A stretch of DNA of 64,000 nucleotides from Rheum nobile. Taxonomy: Eukaryota > Streptophyta > Magnoliopsida > Caryophyllales > Polygonaceae. The stretch is from contig WOAB01000056.1 of assembly GCA_027886185.1 (NCBI GenBank), positions 4,278,001 through 4,342,000 on the forward strand, in the 5' to 3' direction. This document shows, one piece after another, positions 33,715 through 45,244 of this stretch; the stretch's first letter is position 1; each line of letters starts with the position of its first letter. The notes under the pieces are model-generated. The model was not told where the DNA came from. It saw only the letters and a program-made list of their open reading frames with translations, and searched no databases. The position numbers and the translations under genes are program-made.

Positions 33715-34935
33715 TATTCGGAAATTGATATACAAGATATTATAGTGATATTCATCATATTGTCTTGAATATTCACTCTTTTATATGATATTCACGTGTG
33801 TCGTGTTGGATTGATATTCATTATCTTATATACGAAGTGCATTATTGAATGGATATGCACTTCGTTGGCAATGATGTTAATTGTTCACTAAGTGGCATTC
33901 ATCATGCTTTTTAATTCTCATATTAGGATCGCACTTAGACAAGTTCATGAACATCTCAACATACAGTTTGCATAACATAAAAATAAAGTGTGCATATCCT
34001 ACACATACAAGTGAATATCACATAAACCGGTAAAAACTCAATATTTAATTTGCATATCAATACAAGAAGCGTGAATGTCATACCCATACAGCTGCATATC
34101 ACATTATGACTATCTTTTGCATATCAACACATGAAGCGTGAATATTAAACCCATACAAATGAATATCACATACACAAATCGATAGCCATATCAAAACATA
34201 CAAATGAATCTAATACCCACATCAAAAAAGGAATTGTGACTCTTACATCTGTAATCAAAAACACAATAAATTCGACCAAGACTACCATTGAAACCGGAGG
34301 GATGCGTCAATTTCATGAAAAAACACACACAAACCCTAAAAAAATCAAGCAAAAACGAAGTAATGAATAAGTGGAACGGAGTAGCAAACCGGAAAGGAGA
34401 GGAGGCGAAGTCAGAATGCTTGGTGTGAGGAGAAGGTGGAGAAGAAGCGACGTAAAGGGAGGCGAAGCGGTATGAAGTCGAAGGCATCCAACGTGAAACA
34501 GAGTTGGAGGGAGATCGGTGTGAAGTAGAGTCGAACCGGCCTGGAACATAAGCAGAGCGATCTAGAGTGGAGTCGGAGCAGCCCGAAGTGGATGCTCGTC
34601 GGAGTGGAGGCGAAGGTTGACTGGCCGGAGTGGAGGCAGAGCGATCTGCAGTGGAGGCGGATGAGGATGAACATGAAGATTGATGAAAATGAGAATGGAG
34701 ATATCATGTTATAATATTAGAAGAGAGAATCACGAAGATATGGAGAGATAAGTATAAATTAGATTTTAATATTTCCATAAAAATAACACTTTATATTTAA
34801 TCTAGTGTGGTGCATGTGTAAGGAGATCTTGTACCCAAATCTGGAACGTTGATCGCATCTTCATCTAAGGACTAGAAAAGTCCACTTGTTTTACCATAAC
34901 TCCCCATTTTACCGAAACTTAATTCTATATATATA
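33715..34935 (-). mobile_element. Minisatellite/gene-capture family element, third copy
   Basis: ATATTCA/TGAATATC motifs occupy 33715-34190, again inverted within the block, and the family terminal module is at 34780-34935. On the minus strand the latter reads TATATATAGAATTAAG, then TTTCGGTAAAATGGGG. Between them, 34380-34680 is purine-rich and GC-richer, with degenerate CGGAGTGGAGGCG repeats. Its minus-strand open frames are compositionally biased and I do not call a protein. Confidence 0.55.
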
Positions 34936-35446
34936 ATAAGTCATGAAGTATAGCTATATTATGAAATTTCAAAGTAAAAGTATCTAATAACACACCATTA
35001 ACTACATAAATATGCGCAAATACTATAAAATATGAACAACTAGAGAACATGTAGACATCAAGAATAGCTTGAAAACATCATTATCAGTTGTGAAGAACTA
35101 GTGATAGCAACAAACGAACCAAAATCCAACAACTAAATAATTAGCACAACGGAAGAAGATAACAATAGCAAGTGAAGACGTAGCACACCCAACCCATAAC
35201 TGAAGAGTATGACAATAGCTAGACCAAGCTCGTAAGTTAATACTCTTGTTGATCTTCTCATTCAACAACTTGGAAACTATCTACAGTGGTACTAAAAAAG
35301 GTAGAAAAGAATAGAAAGGGAAGTATCTAGATGTTGCACTGGGCCCAGTTTAGATTACTCATTTATGATTTATAAAATTTTCATTATTTATTATAAGTAA
35401 TATTATTTGTCAACTTTGTTTGGCTGTATTTAATACTATATAATAA
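34936..35446. other. Intergenic stretch, nothing recognised
   Basis: Mixed-composition DNA without long frames. No terminal repeats identified. Confidence 0.4.
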
Positions 35447-36217
35447 TTAGTGTAATTTCTGTGCCAAGCACGAATTTTTACGTTATATATCTTGAATTAA
35501 AAATATTAATAATTATTAAAATCAATCTATATATTAAAAAATAGATTTAAGTAATATTAATATTAAAATCAATTTTGGATCAATAATTTTGTATCTCAAT
35601 CATCCACATAATTAGGAAATTTTGGATTTGTATATAATTAAGAAATATTAGATTTGTATAAATTAGAAAATTTTGGATTTTGTATATAATTAGAAAATTT
35701 TGGATTTGTAATATTTGTGATTAACTTGTAATCTTTGTGCTTGATTTGTATTTAAATTAGAAAAAAAGAGTGATAAATTTAGGATAATAATCTTTGAATT
35801 ATAATTAGATTTATTTTAAAAAATTGAAAAAAGCAAAAAATGACATGTGACGGTTTTAATGAGGAAGTGCCATGTGTCATAATTAGGTTCTAGTTTAGTA
35901 GATATATAGTAGATTAGGAAATTTTGGATTTGTATATGATTAGAAAATTTTGGATTTGTATATAATTAAGAAATTTTGGATTTGTAATATCTGTGATTAA
36001 CTTGTAATCTTTGTGCTTGATTTATATTTAAATTAGAAAAAAATGAGTAATAGGTTTAGGATAATAATATTTGATTTAAATTTAGATTTACTTTAAAAAA
36101 ATATAAAAAAACAGAAAATGACATGTGACAGTTTTAATGAGGAAGCGCCATGTGACGGTTTTAATGAGGGAGTGCCATGTGGCATAATTAGGTTCTATTT
36201 AGTAGATATACAATAGA
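35447..36217 (-). mobile_element. Helitron-like element with duplicated 5' half
   Basis: The minus-strand 3' end has a GTGCTTGGCAC hairpin, then AGAAATTACACTAA and T: hairpin, short spacer and CTRR (CTAA). The 5' end is TCTATTGTATATCTACTAAA from 36217, preceded by A. About 300 bases are tandemly duplicated (about 35585-35915 and 35920-36217), so a second 5'-like end (TCTACTATATATCTACTAAAC) lies near 35911. No coding sequence. Confidence 0.6.
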
Positions 36218-36273
36218 TTGTTTTAGGTTTATAAACAATTTTTCTACCCCTCCCAAAAAAAAATCAAGAAACC

Positions 36274-36942
36274 TGTTTTGGGGCGAAAAGATCGGACGAC
36301 CTAAATCGCCTTAGACGGGGTAACGAGTCGATCGGGTAATAGAAATCAATCCAAACCAAGTAGACGATCAACCAATAAAGAATAAATACGAAATAGCAAA
36401 GTAATTTTATTGATATATTGACGATTGAGTCGGATCAAAGTACAACTTATCCTTGTAGGACAAAGGATCGGATCTGGTCCGACCGGTGACTCTAGGGCTC
36501 GACCGGTGGAGGCTGAGCGGGATTCCGAGGAGGGTAAGCTAGAATGAGTGTATTCCTTGGTTTTTCTCTGAGCAAATCAGTGGATGTGTGTTGTAATCGT
36601 GTGTTTCTCTCCTTGTGTCTCCTTCTCTATCCGATCAAGGTTCATATATGGCAACTATCCTTTTCTGACCGTTATCCATGGCTCGGCAATATCTCGTACT
36701 TAATTCCGGGAGTAATTGCTGGGATTTGCTCTTTATTACCATCATTATCTCGGTATTTGAATGCTATTGCCGTTGCCTCAATCAAGCATTCAATGCTCCA
36801 GCGTGATCTTCGCAGTTGGTCGGGAGCTACTCGACTACAAGGGATCCGACGCTTCTTTCTATTTTCTCTCAGACTTCGATTCTGCTTGGACTTGGGCCCA
36901 TTTCGCTTCGTCTGACTTCTTGGGAGAATGTTGGGCCCAACA
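36274..36942 (-). repeat. Tat element 3' LTR
   Basis: Starts TGTTTTGGGGCG and ends GTTGGGCCCAACA. It is near-identical to 51927-52650 apart from scattered substitutions and one 55-bp duplication in the other copy. On the minus strand the adjoining purine-rich TTTTGGGGCTAT (36943-36954) is the likely polypurine tract. Confidence 0.93.
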
Positions 36943-36954
36943 ATAGCCCCAAAA

Positions 36955-38115
36955 TTAAACTGGGCCAAAACGTCAAGTGATGGGACGGTTTGATTTTATA
37001 ACTTCTCTTTCTTCTGGCGTGACCTTGATTTCGTTACAGACGTTCTGGCGACGGGGCCGACATGTGTATTGCTCGAACTGAGAATCAACTTAATATAGCC
37101 AATAATCGTGTGAAGATGACTGAGGGCGTTTCTTGTGATGACGAAGGGTCAGGAGACCGCTCCTTGTTTGTCATTTGCTTTGTTTTGCAGGTGGACTCGT
37201 CAATCGCTTCCTAGCCAAGTCGTGTGACGTTGGTCGAGTAGACCTGTAATTGTGTGTGACACGTCGTGTAGTTCCATGGAAGAGCATTGTAGTACTTGTA
37301 TAAGACGTGTACCTCAAGCGGGATAGGTCTTGTAAAAATGTATCGTGTTTTTGTTCTTCTATTCCCTGTGTACCGATCGATCGTGTAATGTATAAGCGCT
37401 ATGTGTGATTGTGTTTTATGTGTGTTGATCAACTTGATTTTGTCAATCGCGCCTTGGCAGTGACGCGAAATGTTTGGTCGTGACGACCTGTAATTAGGGG
37501 TGAGCAAACGGATCGATCCGATCCGATCTGTTATACCGGATATCCGGTTCAAAAAATTTACAAAACCCCGATCCGTATCCGGTCCGTTTTGAAACGGATA
37601 TCCGGTAAAAAGGACTCGGATCGGATATTTGAGCCGGATATCCGAATTATCCGATTACTACAAATCTATTAAAAATAAATCAATATATTCATTTTTTAAA
37701 TTCAAAAGTAATAAATTTGTAAATTAAGAAATAAAATTTATAGGTTGTTTCTTAATTTGTTCATACGATTTAAATTATATACACACTTATTATTCATATG
37801 AAAATGTATTTACAATATTTTACTTGGACAACAATATAAATATGTGATTAAGGATGTAAAGTTTATTAATATATTACTCAATATATTAGTTATAATAAAC
37901 AAATTTATGATTATAAATATTATATGAATAGTATCGGATATTTTCGGATATCCGGTAAGCTAAATATCTCGATCCGTATCCGGTTCAAGTATCCGGCAAA
38001 ATCACCCGGATCGGATACGGATAAAAACTTAAAGGATATTTTCGGATACGGATCAGCGGATTTTCGGATCGGATCAGCCGGATCGGATATATTTGCTCAC
38101 CCCTACCTGTAATGT
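36955..38115. other. Tat 3' non-coding region and antisense-gene leader
   Basis: After the hAT MITE is removed, this stretch contains possible plus-strand splice acceptors (TTGCTTTGTTTTGCAG at 37190 and TTGTATGTATTGTAG at 38158). It would be the intron/leader part of the antisense gene. No convincing frame occurs before 38159. Confidence 0.4.
37495..38105. mobile_element. hAT-type MITE, 611 bp, in the Tat element
   Basis: Inverted ends TAGGGGTGAGCAAA and TTTGCTCACCCCTA are flanked by the 8-bp duplication CCTGTAAT (37487-37494, 38106-38113). Both ends carry degenerate GGATATCCGGT/ATCGGATCGG repeats around an AT-rich core. It is built like the MITE at 4271-4886 but with different terminal sequence, so it belongs to a different hAT family. 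It is younger than its Tat host. Confidence 0.93.
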
Positions 38116-38158
38116 AGCATGCTTTGTGTGTCCGAGGAGGAGTTGTATGTATTGTAGG

Positions 38159-38361
38159 AAAATACGAATGCCTTGGACAGCGCTGCTAGGTCAGAGTCCG
38201 ATCTGGCGTCTTTGAAGACCAAGTTGGAGGGAGCTGAGAGCCGTTGCAGGGACGCTGAGCGCCGCTTTGTTAGGGAGTTAAAGATTTGCCAAGATGACTT
38301 GGACGTTTGTCGGAGGGAGCTCAGCGAGAGCCGGTTAAGTGTTGAAGAGAAAGTGAAGTAG
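38159..38361 (+). pseudogene. Antisense coiled-coil gene fragment of the Tat element
   Basis: Opposite to gag-pol and just before the 3' LTR, the plus strand opens after a plausible acceptor (ATTGTAG, 38158) and reads ENTNALDSAARSESDLASLK, then TKLEGAESRCRDAERRF, LDVCRRELSESRLSVEEKVK and a stop at 38359-38361. The heptad spacing of hydrophobic and charged residues is that of a coiled coil. Tat elements such as Grande, Retand and RIRE2 carry an antisense gene at this place, and this looks like its C-terminal exon. Its N-terminal part is not recognisable, so the gene is partial here. The function of the family is unknown. Confidence 0.55.
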
Positions 38362-38364
38362 GCT

Positions 38365-38780
38365 AAGATCTTATGACTGATGAACTGGGATCCATTGTTG
38401 CACATAATTTCTGATATGACGCCAAATCTGCACAAGATATTGCATTTTATAAACGAAATGACGTGTTGATATTTTACCTCTCTGTAGGCTTCGGCTTCGA
38501 TCCATTTAGAGAAATAGTCTGTCATGGCAAGGAAGAAGACTCTTTGGCCCGACGCAGGCAGGAGCTTCCCGACGATGTCCATTCCCCACCTCATAAAGGG
38601 CTATGGTGCTAGAGTCGGATGGAGAAGCTCTGAAGGTTGGTGAGGAACAGGTGCGTGCCGTTGGCAGGCGTTGCACCTTTTGGCGTACTCTATAGTGTCT
38701 TTGTTCATTGTGGGCCAGTAGTACCCGTTTCACAAGGCTTTTCCCGAGAGGCTTCGTCCGCCGGTGTGGTTTCCGCATTC
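38365..38780 (-). pseudogene. Tat integrase, truncated and frameshifted
   Basis: From 38780 the minus strand gives the integrase zinc-binding part (GYYWPTMNKDTIEYAKRC, NACQRHAPVPHQP), then a TAG after HPTLAP and a frame ending in MRWGMDIVGKLLPASGQRVF, with TDYFSKWIEAEAY. The catalytic core has the first Asp (GMDI), but the second, normally in SDNG, reads CNNG, so Asp became Asn. After QFIS the similarity stops near 38370 and the antisense gene begins, so the third catalytic Glu and the C-terminus are deleted. The enzyme could not join cDNA to DNA. Confidence 0.85.
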
Positions 38781-38897
38781 TCCTTCATGTAATGATTATA
38801 GGATACGTCCGACTTTTGGAGTCTTGAGGCACCGTAGGAGTATCCCTGTGACAGATCTCTTGTACAAGATGTTATCTATGATATCGAAAGAAAGTGC

Positions 38898-39400
38898 TTA
38901 TACCTTGAGCCTTTTTGCTTCCGTTTTGTCATCGGGTAGGATGCCGTCTTTTATCCATTTGATGTAAGGCAGTGTCCAGTCATTATGGGCGTTGATAACG
39001 TCTTCTTCTGGTTGGTCGCCTATCTCCATTGCGACAAGTTCTTCTAATGGTGTGGTTGGTTCGGCGGATGTTCTTGGGACGGCTGGCATCATGATGTGTG
39101 CCAATGGGATGTATGTGAATTCTTTCGGATCCAAGACGGACCCTAGATTGGCTAGCGCATCAGCTTTGGAGTTAAGATCTCTTGGTACCTGCCTGATGTC
39201 GAACGTTTGGAATTGGCCGATCAGCTTCTTGGCTACCTCCAGATAGGCTATCATTCTGACGTCTTTTTCATTGTACGATCCTTGTACTTGGTTTACGATT
39301 AGCAGGGAGTCGTAAATGACTTCGATCTCTCGGACTCCTAGGTCGCGAGCCAGGATGAGTCCGAATATAAGTGCCTCGTATTCAGTTTCGTTGTTAGTCG
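38898..39400 (-). pseudogene. Tat second (plant-type) RNase H domain
   Basis: The minus strand reads NNETEYEALIFGLILARDLG, then IVNQVQGSYNEKD, MIAYLEVAKKLIGQF and QVPRDLNSKADALANL. This is the additional RNase H that distinguishes Tat elements from other gypsy lineages. The catalytic Glu (TEYEA) and the final Asp (KADALAN) are present. The domain continues without a stop from 39400 through 38898; the join with the upstream RNase H near 39400 is frameshifted. Confidence 0.82.
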
Positions 39401-41090
39401 CTAAGGTGTATGGCCCATTTGGTCATTCGTCCTGTGAACTCAGGTTTCCTCATGATCGCTCTCATGAGATGATTAGTGCGGACAATTACCAATGATAGTA
39501 CACATTTTTCAAGCGACGAGTACCTTGTTTCCGCTGGTAGTAGCGTGCGACTGACGTAATTTATTGGCGACTGTTTTCCATCCTCTTCTCTGACCAGCAC
39601 TGCGCTCACAGCTGACTCCGACACTGCTAGATATAGCAATGAAGGCTCGTCGTCTTTGGGTTTGGTCAGTAACATGGGACTGGCAAGATATTCCTTTAGG
39701 CTCTGGAATGCGGCTTCATGTTCTTCCGTCCATTGAAAGGATTTGTTCTTCTTGAGAGCGTCGTGAAAGGGTTTACACTTGTCGGATGATTTTGAGATGA
39801 ATCTGTTTAGAGCTGCTATCCGACCTGTCAGTTTTTGCACGTATTTGACGCATCAGGGGGATCGGAGGTTGATGAGGGCCTTGACCTGCTCTAGACTGGT
39901 TTCTATTCCTCTTTGCATTACCATGTACCCCAAGAATTTTCCTGACGACACTCCGAAAGAGCATTTCATAGGATTTAATTTCATGTTGTATCTTTTTAGT
40001 ACCTCGAAGCTGTCACGGAGGTGGTCGATATGATCTTCCTTCTTTTTTGACTTGACCAGCATGTCGTCTATGTAGACTTCCATCGTGTCCCCGATCTGGT
40101 CTTTAAACATCTTGTTGACCAATCGTTGATAAGTAGCCCCTGCATTTTTTAGTCCGAAGGGCATTACTTTGTAACAATAGATACCTTGGCTTGTGATGAA
40201 TGCCGTCTTCTCTTGGTCCTCGGGCTCCATGAGGATTTGATTTTAGCCACCGAACGCGTCCATGAAGGTTAGAATTTCGTGTCCTGTCGTCGCGTCGACC
40301 ATGGCGTCGATGTGGGAAAGTGGAAACGAGTCTTTAGGACAAGCTTTGTTGAGGTTGGTGACGTCGATGCAGACTCTCCACTTGCCATTCTTCTTTTGAA
40401 CTACGACTACGTTGGCCAGCCAGTCGGGATAGTGGACTTCCCTTATTTTCTCTGTTTCTAACAAGCTTTTGACTTCGTCGTCGACTATCTTGTTCCGCTC
40501 GAGGGCGAATTTCCTGCGTTTTTGATTAACAGGGACATGAGATGGATCTACATTTAATTTGTGAGTGATAATGTTTGGGGATATACCGACCATGTCCTCG
40601 TGTGACCATGCAAAACAGTCAGTATTGGACTTGAGAAAATCAAGGATTTGTTGTTTTGTCGAGTCGTCCAGATCCGACCCGACCCTTACCGTTTGATTTG
40701 GCTTTGAAGGATCCAGTACGATCTCGTCGAGTTTTTCCATCTCTGGTTCGACGTATCGGCTAGGTCCTTCGCCGCTCTGTGGTTGCTATGCGATCTTGTG
40801 CTCGACGGCGCTTTTCGTGGAGGCGACGTAGCACTCCTTAGCTGCCCTTTGATCTCCCTTGATCTCTTGGACTCCCCACTTGGTAGGGAACTTGATGATT
40901 TGATGGTATGTCGAGGGTACCGCCTTCATAGCGTGTATCCAAGGCCTGCCAAGAATGCAATTATAGGGGGCAGACAGTCTAGGACTAGAAATTTCACCTG
41001 TTGGTTGACTCCCCCGGCGTATGTTGTGAGAACTATTTCGCCGATAGTGTGTTTAACTTCGCCACTGAACCCGACTAGTGGAGTCAATTT
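39394..41090 (-). pseudogene. Tat protease-RT linker, reverse transcriptase and first RNase H
   Basis: Minus strand. The linker (41090-40745) continues directly from the protease fragment at 50838 and contains KAVPSTYHQIIKFPTKWGV and KGDQRAAKECYV. The RT starts near 40740: CFAWSHEDMVGI, WLANVVVVQKKNGKWRVCID, then FMDAFGG followed by a stop (TAA) where Tat elements have Tyr, then MPFGLKNAGATYQRLVNKMF and the active site MEVYIDDMLVKS. A TGA after INLRSP (about 39853) precedes KLTGRIAALNRF, then the RNase H part (AAFQSLKEYLASPMLL, SAVSAVLV, INYVSRTL). Both stops are single-base lesions, and the rest is well conserved. Confidence 0.92.
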
Positions 41091-41095
41091 CTTGA

Positions 41096-42563
41096 TGATC
41101 GACACTATTTTGTAGTGCATTTCTAGGGGTTGTTACCAGGTTTGAGGTGTCATTTGGTTGGATTTAGAGCACAATTGGAGATTATGGAGTTAGAGCGGAG
41201 AAGTGTGGTTTTGGTGGTCTGAAGGATCTAATTGGAGACATCCAGAGGAAGATGAGTTGACCACCTGAGGAGATGGCTAATTTCCGAAGAAATTGACGCA
41301 GAAGAGAAGAAAACCGCGATCGCGGCCTTCGGGCCGCGACCGCGGCCATCACGCGTGAATCGAAGCCAGCATAATTACAAGAAGCAACGTGATTCTGATT
41401 TTGGTGATGGGCCAATATTAAATAAAGGCCCATGAAGGTCTCGGCCCAAATGGAATGAAGGCTCGACCGCGTGAAGTGAAGCGAGAAGAAGCGGAGTCAA
41501 ATTGAAGCTGAAGAATTGGATGATGACGCCGCATGACATCAACGCTGATGGCATGTGTTGATTTGGGCCGCGCGCTTGTGGGCCGAGAAAGTGCTGAACG
41601 AGATGAGCCGAGAATCAATTCGTTTTGATCGGGATTAATTTCCCGCGATCCCATTGCTATTTTGTATTATTATTTTATTATAGTTCTTTTAATTATTAAT
41701 TACCATATATTTAGAATTAGGTTAAAAACACCTTTTGAAAACTAGTTGCAGGAATTGACGTTAGACCTAGTTTATTTTTCATCGTTGTTTTCCCTTTTGC
41801 TCAGGCAGACAATTGAAGCCTTTGGATTGATTTGATTGTGAGGTTATTCCTTTACTCTTTCTATGATTGTTTTAATTCTCTCTCGTGCTTAATCTCATTG
41901 ATCATATTTTGATTTCCCTTGATTTGTTGATTAGGACATCAAATAGATTGTTAATAGTAGTTCTCTCTAGATTGACAACCTAGAGAAATTAATATTATGC
42001 TATTGATTCCCCTTTTCCATACAACCTGTTGAGATTGTTATTGATCATACTACTAAGGATTGGAGGATACTGGTTGAGAATCTAAATCCCTTAGTTTGTG
42101 TAGAGAGTTAATTGCATGCAATTGTATGACTGGTTGCTACACTTGCATGTACCTATCTATTCCTGAACTTCCTGCTGCTATTGAATTAAATCGTGAAGGT
42201 TAGTAGGGATTTATTTAATAGTTAGGGTTATCAGGACTGGTTGGACTGGTAACTAATTCAGAACAGGGATTAGGACATTCATGAGTATTGAGGACTAGGA
42301 ATAATCAATGATCGATCTATCAATCTGAAGTGTGGATATTTGTTTGGCTGAATTATTTTCCCTATTTGATTAGTCTTTGCTCTTATTTATTTTGTTTATT
42401 TGTTTGCTTTTAAACCAAAACCCCTCTAGGTTACTTGTTGGTATACAATTACATCGTTGGAGTAGTATTTGATTCTCTGTGGGATTCGACCCTTACTTAC
42501 CAGACTATATTAGTTGGGTTTGTTTAGGATTATTTTGTTTAGGTGTTACCACAACGCCTATCA
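41096..42563 (+). repeat. Athila-like LTR 1 (1,468 bp)
   Basis: Starts TGATCGACACTATTTTG and ends CAACGCCTATCA. It contains a GC-rich hairpin at about 41311-41350 with a GGCCTTCGGGCC core. Confidence 0.93.
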
Positions 42564-42565
42564 AA

Positions 42566-42583
42566 TTGGCGCCGTTGCCGAGG
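42566..42583 (+). other. Primer-binding site, internal copy 1
   Basis: TGGCGCCGTTGCCGAGGA two bases after the LTR end. Athila-type elements use the site TGGCGCCGTTGCCGGGGA (reported as tRNA-Asp); here one G has become A. The second copy (46715-46732) is intact. Confidence 0.85.
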
Positions 42584-42695
42584 AGTCAATTTTACTATTC
42601 TAATTGTGTTTTTGTTTACCAACTTTTGTGTGGACCTATCTTACGGTCCACACCTGTGTTACTAATTATTTTCATTGAGATCTCAATTTAGACAG

Positions 42696-43834
42696 ATGAC
42701 AGCATTTGATTTTTACTATTAGCAGCAAGGCTGGCCCCATTACTATCCTGAACCTCAAGAGACGAGCCCAAGTTTTTATATGTCAATGGAGGAGAGCATC
42801 AAGTCACTTGTGCAGAGCATGATGACTATTCATCAGGGGACGAACTCCAACATCCAACTTCTAACAACTCAAGTTGGAAGTTTGGTAACTCAGTTTGGAA
42901 GGTTGGCTCAAGTTGTGGCAAATATGAAGGAGGATTTTGAAAGGCCACCATCCCAACCGACCCTAGTGGCTAATGTGAGTGGCATATCACAACTGAAAGG
43001 AGAAAAGACAGAGGAGAAAGTCGAGAACCAGCGTCCGCAGGTTTGGACAAAATTCTGCGGATCAGTTCTTGGAGTATACCCTTTGGAAGCGATTCCTGTT
43101 GATTACACTCCTCCACCTCGTGATCCTAGGAAGCCACCTCCTCACCTTCCTAAGATGCTAAAAGTGAAGAAGAAGCCGGTGCTCAATATGGAGCCGCGCA
43201 ACTCCATAGGTGAGCATGAGGTAAATCTCCCTTTACTTGATCTGATGCATGCTGTGCCTAAATTTGCTAAATATATGAAATGTTTATGCTGGCCTAGGAA
43301 GAGGAAGAAATTGACAGGAGTAATTAATTTGAATGAACATGTGTCTGCTGCATTCGGAAGACATTTGCCTAGAAAGTGTAGTGACCCTGACATGTTTAGT
43401 ATTCCTTGTGATATAGGTTACTCCAGGTTTGATCATTGCATGATAGACTTGGGCTCATCTATTAATGTGTTACCCTACTCTGTGTATAAATTGCTAGATC
43501 TTGGACCTTTGCTTGAAACTGATTTAGTTATTCAATTTGCGAATGGATCCAAAGTTTTTCCGAAAGGAATAGTTGAGGACGTTCTTGTGAAGGTTAATAA
43601 GATGATTTTTCCTGTGGATTTTGTGGTGTTAGACATTGGTTATGATATGCATGTGCCCCTATACTGTTAGGTAGGCCTTTTCTTAAGACTGCTAACATCC
43701 AAATCATTATGAGTAGAGGTATTGTGTGTGTGAAGTATGGGGGTGATAGGGTGACATTTAAGATATTTGATCATAAGAAACACCCTCCTGATAGTAAGTC
43801 TGTGCTATGTTCTGGATTGAGTGATATTACATGA
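42696..43834 (+). pseudogene. Athila-like gag-end/protease frame, copy 1 (broken)
   Basis: The frame opens at ATG 42696, but codon 9 is TAG (42720-42722) where copy 2 has CAG. The rest is open as MSMEESIKSLVQSMM..., with a proline-rich linker (VDYTPPPRDPRKPPPHLP) and an aspartic-protease segment: FDHCMIDLGSSINVLPYSVY with the Athila-style DLGSS active site, and IFPVDFVVLDIG. Near 43656 one C is missing from a run (four C, five in copy 2), shifting the frame before LLGRPFLKT. So the catalytic motif is intact but the frame is not. Confidence 0.85.
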
Positions 43835-45244
43835 TCATATTACCACAATGTCAAGCCATGACAATAACTAAGGCGTTATCCGGGAGGCAATCCTAGGTAT
43901 GCTTTTCTTTTCTTTTCTTGTTTTTGCATTTGTTTTGGTGTGTTTTATTTTGTTTTTGTTCTTGTTTTTGTTTCCGACTAACTTGCAGGGAGGAGACCCC
44001 ATGCATATTGAAGAAGGTGTTTACCACCATTGTAAGTCTCTCTTTCCTTGCACTAATAACTCCCCGAAAAAAACCTTAAACGGGGAGGTAAAAAAAAAAC
44101 AAAAAAAAAAACCGAAAAAAAGAATAAAGGAATTAAAATAATAATAATAATAAAATCTCAGGCCAGCTGTCCAGAGTTCCCCATGGAGATGGTGCGCATC
44201 ATGTTGTCACGGAGGATACACTGCCCTATACTTGATTTGACAACGATGATGGCCCTACAATTGGCAGCTGAGGAGGAGGACCACTAGAGGCCCAAACCAC
44301 GATCATATCTGGGCCCATTTTTTGTGGGTTTTGAAGGCCGTGCAACCCCGACGTATTTGCTATACCACTACTCACCAAGTGGTTCCCTTTGGTTGCACGG
44401 TAATGAAGACGATGGGGTTGATGAAGACACCTACCCAACACTGGAGACCTGTGCATACATTGTATATACCGCCAGCAACAACGAAAGTGTCCAAGCAGCT
44501 TGGCGACGTTTGTGAGTTATTTTTTTCTTTTCTCTGTGCTTCTATTCTTTTGTCTTTCATTACATTGAGGACAATGCAATGTTTAAGCATGGAGGAGAGT
44601 TCTATACTTGCTACGTTGTTGAGGAGAAAAAAAATTGAAAAAGCAAAAAATTGAATAAAAAGGCATACATGAAAATCCTGGGATATGTCGAAAACCCGAA
44701 AGGGCGGTCTAGGTAATAAGCAGGTGGCTTGGACCAGCATTAGGCTGGGGTAATATGAGGTCAAGAGTATGTGAGTATATTGTGAGCCCATCTATTGAAA
44801 AATGAAATGAGTGGCTTGGTGAAAACCCGAAAGAGCGCCTTGGCAAAATGAGTGAAAAGAAGAAGAGTGATTTTTAGGAATCCTCATTTTACTTGGCGTG
44901 GCGACATAAGAAGAGGTGATATAAGGAGGATTCGGGTAGGTCACTCTGGAAGGTATAAGAAGATAGATGGGAGGTTAGGATTAGATTTTTATTCACTTTA
45001 TGGTGTTTAGGATAAGCTTGAGGGAGATACTCTGTTTTCCTTTTAGCTTCATGGTGGGGTGTTGATTGGTGTTATTGTAGTGTATTGTGCTGTGCTTATT
45101 TTTGTATGGTTGCCTGGAGTTTATTGTTGGGTATGATTCTTGGAGGTTGAGTTTTCTATGCTTCCTGAAACCTTGGGGATTGATTGGAGGAGTAGGTTGA
45201 CTTTAGCTTACTCGAGGACGAGCAAGGTTTAAGCATGGGGGATT
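43835..45244 (+). other. 3' non-coding part of internal copy 1, with PPT
   Basis: T-rich and A-rich stretches. One purine segment (TTTAAGCATGGAGGAGAG, about 44583) resembles the true polypurine tract AAGCATGGGGGATT (45231-45244) just before LTR 2. No RT or integrase is present; the short open frames here resemble nothing known. Confidence 0.6.

Noticed and set aside
34191..34707. Overlapping Leu/Ser-rich frames
   Set aside because: Derived from degenerate GGAGTGGAGGCG repeats. Several frames are open at once and none is conserved.
36544..36968. Frames within the Tat LTRs (both copies)
   Set aside because: They lie in LTR sequence on either strand. Duplicated positions merely reflect the two LTRs.
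44226..44791. Small frames repeated in both Athila-like internal regions (also 48356-48895)
   Set aside because: They occur on both strands in the 3' non-coding part and differ by indels between the copies; no known domain.
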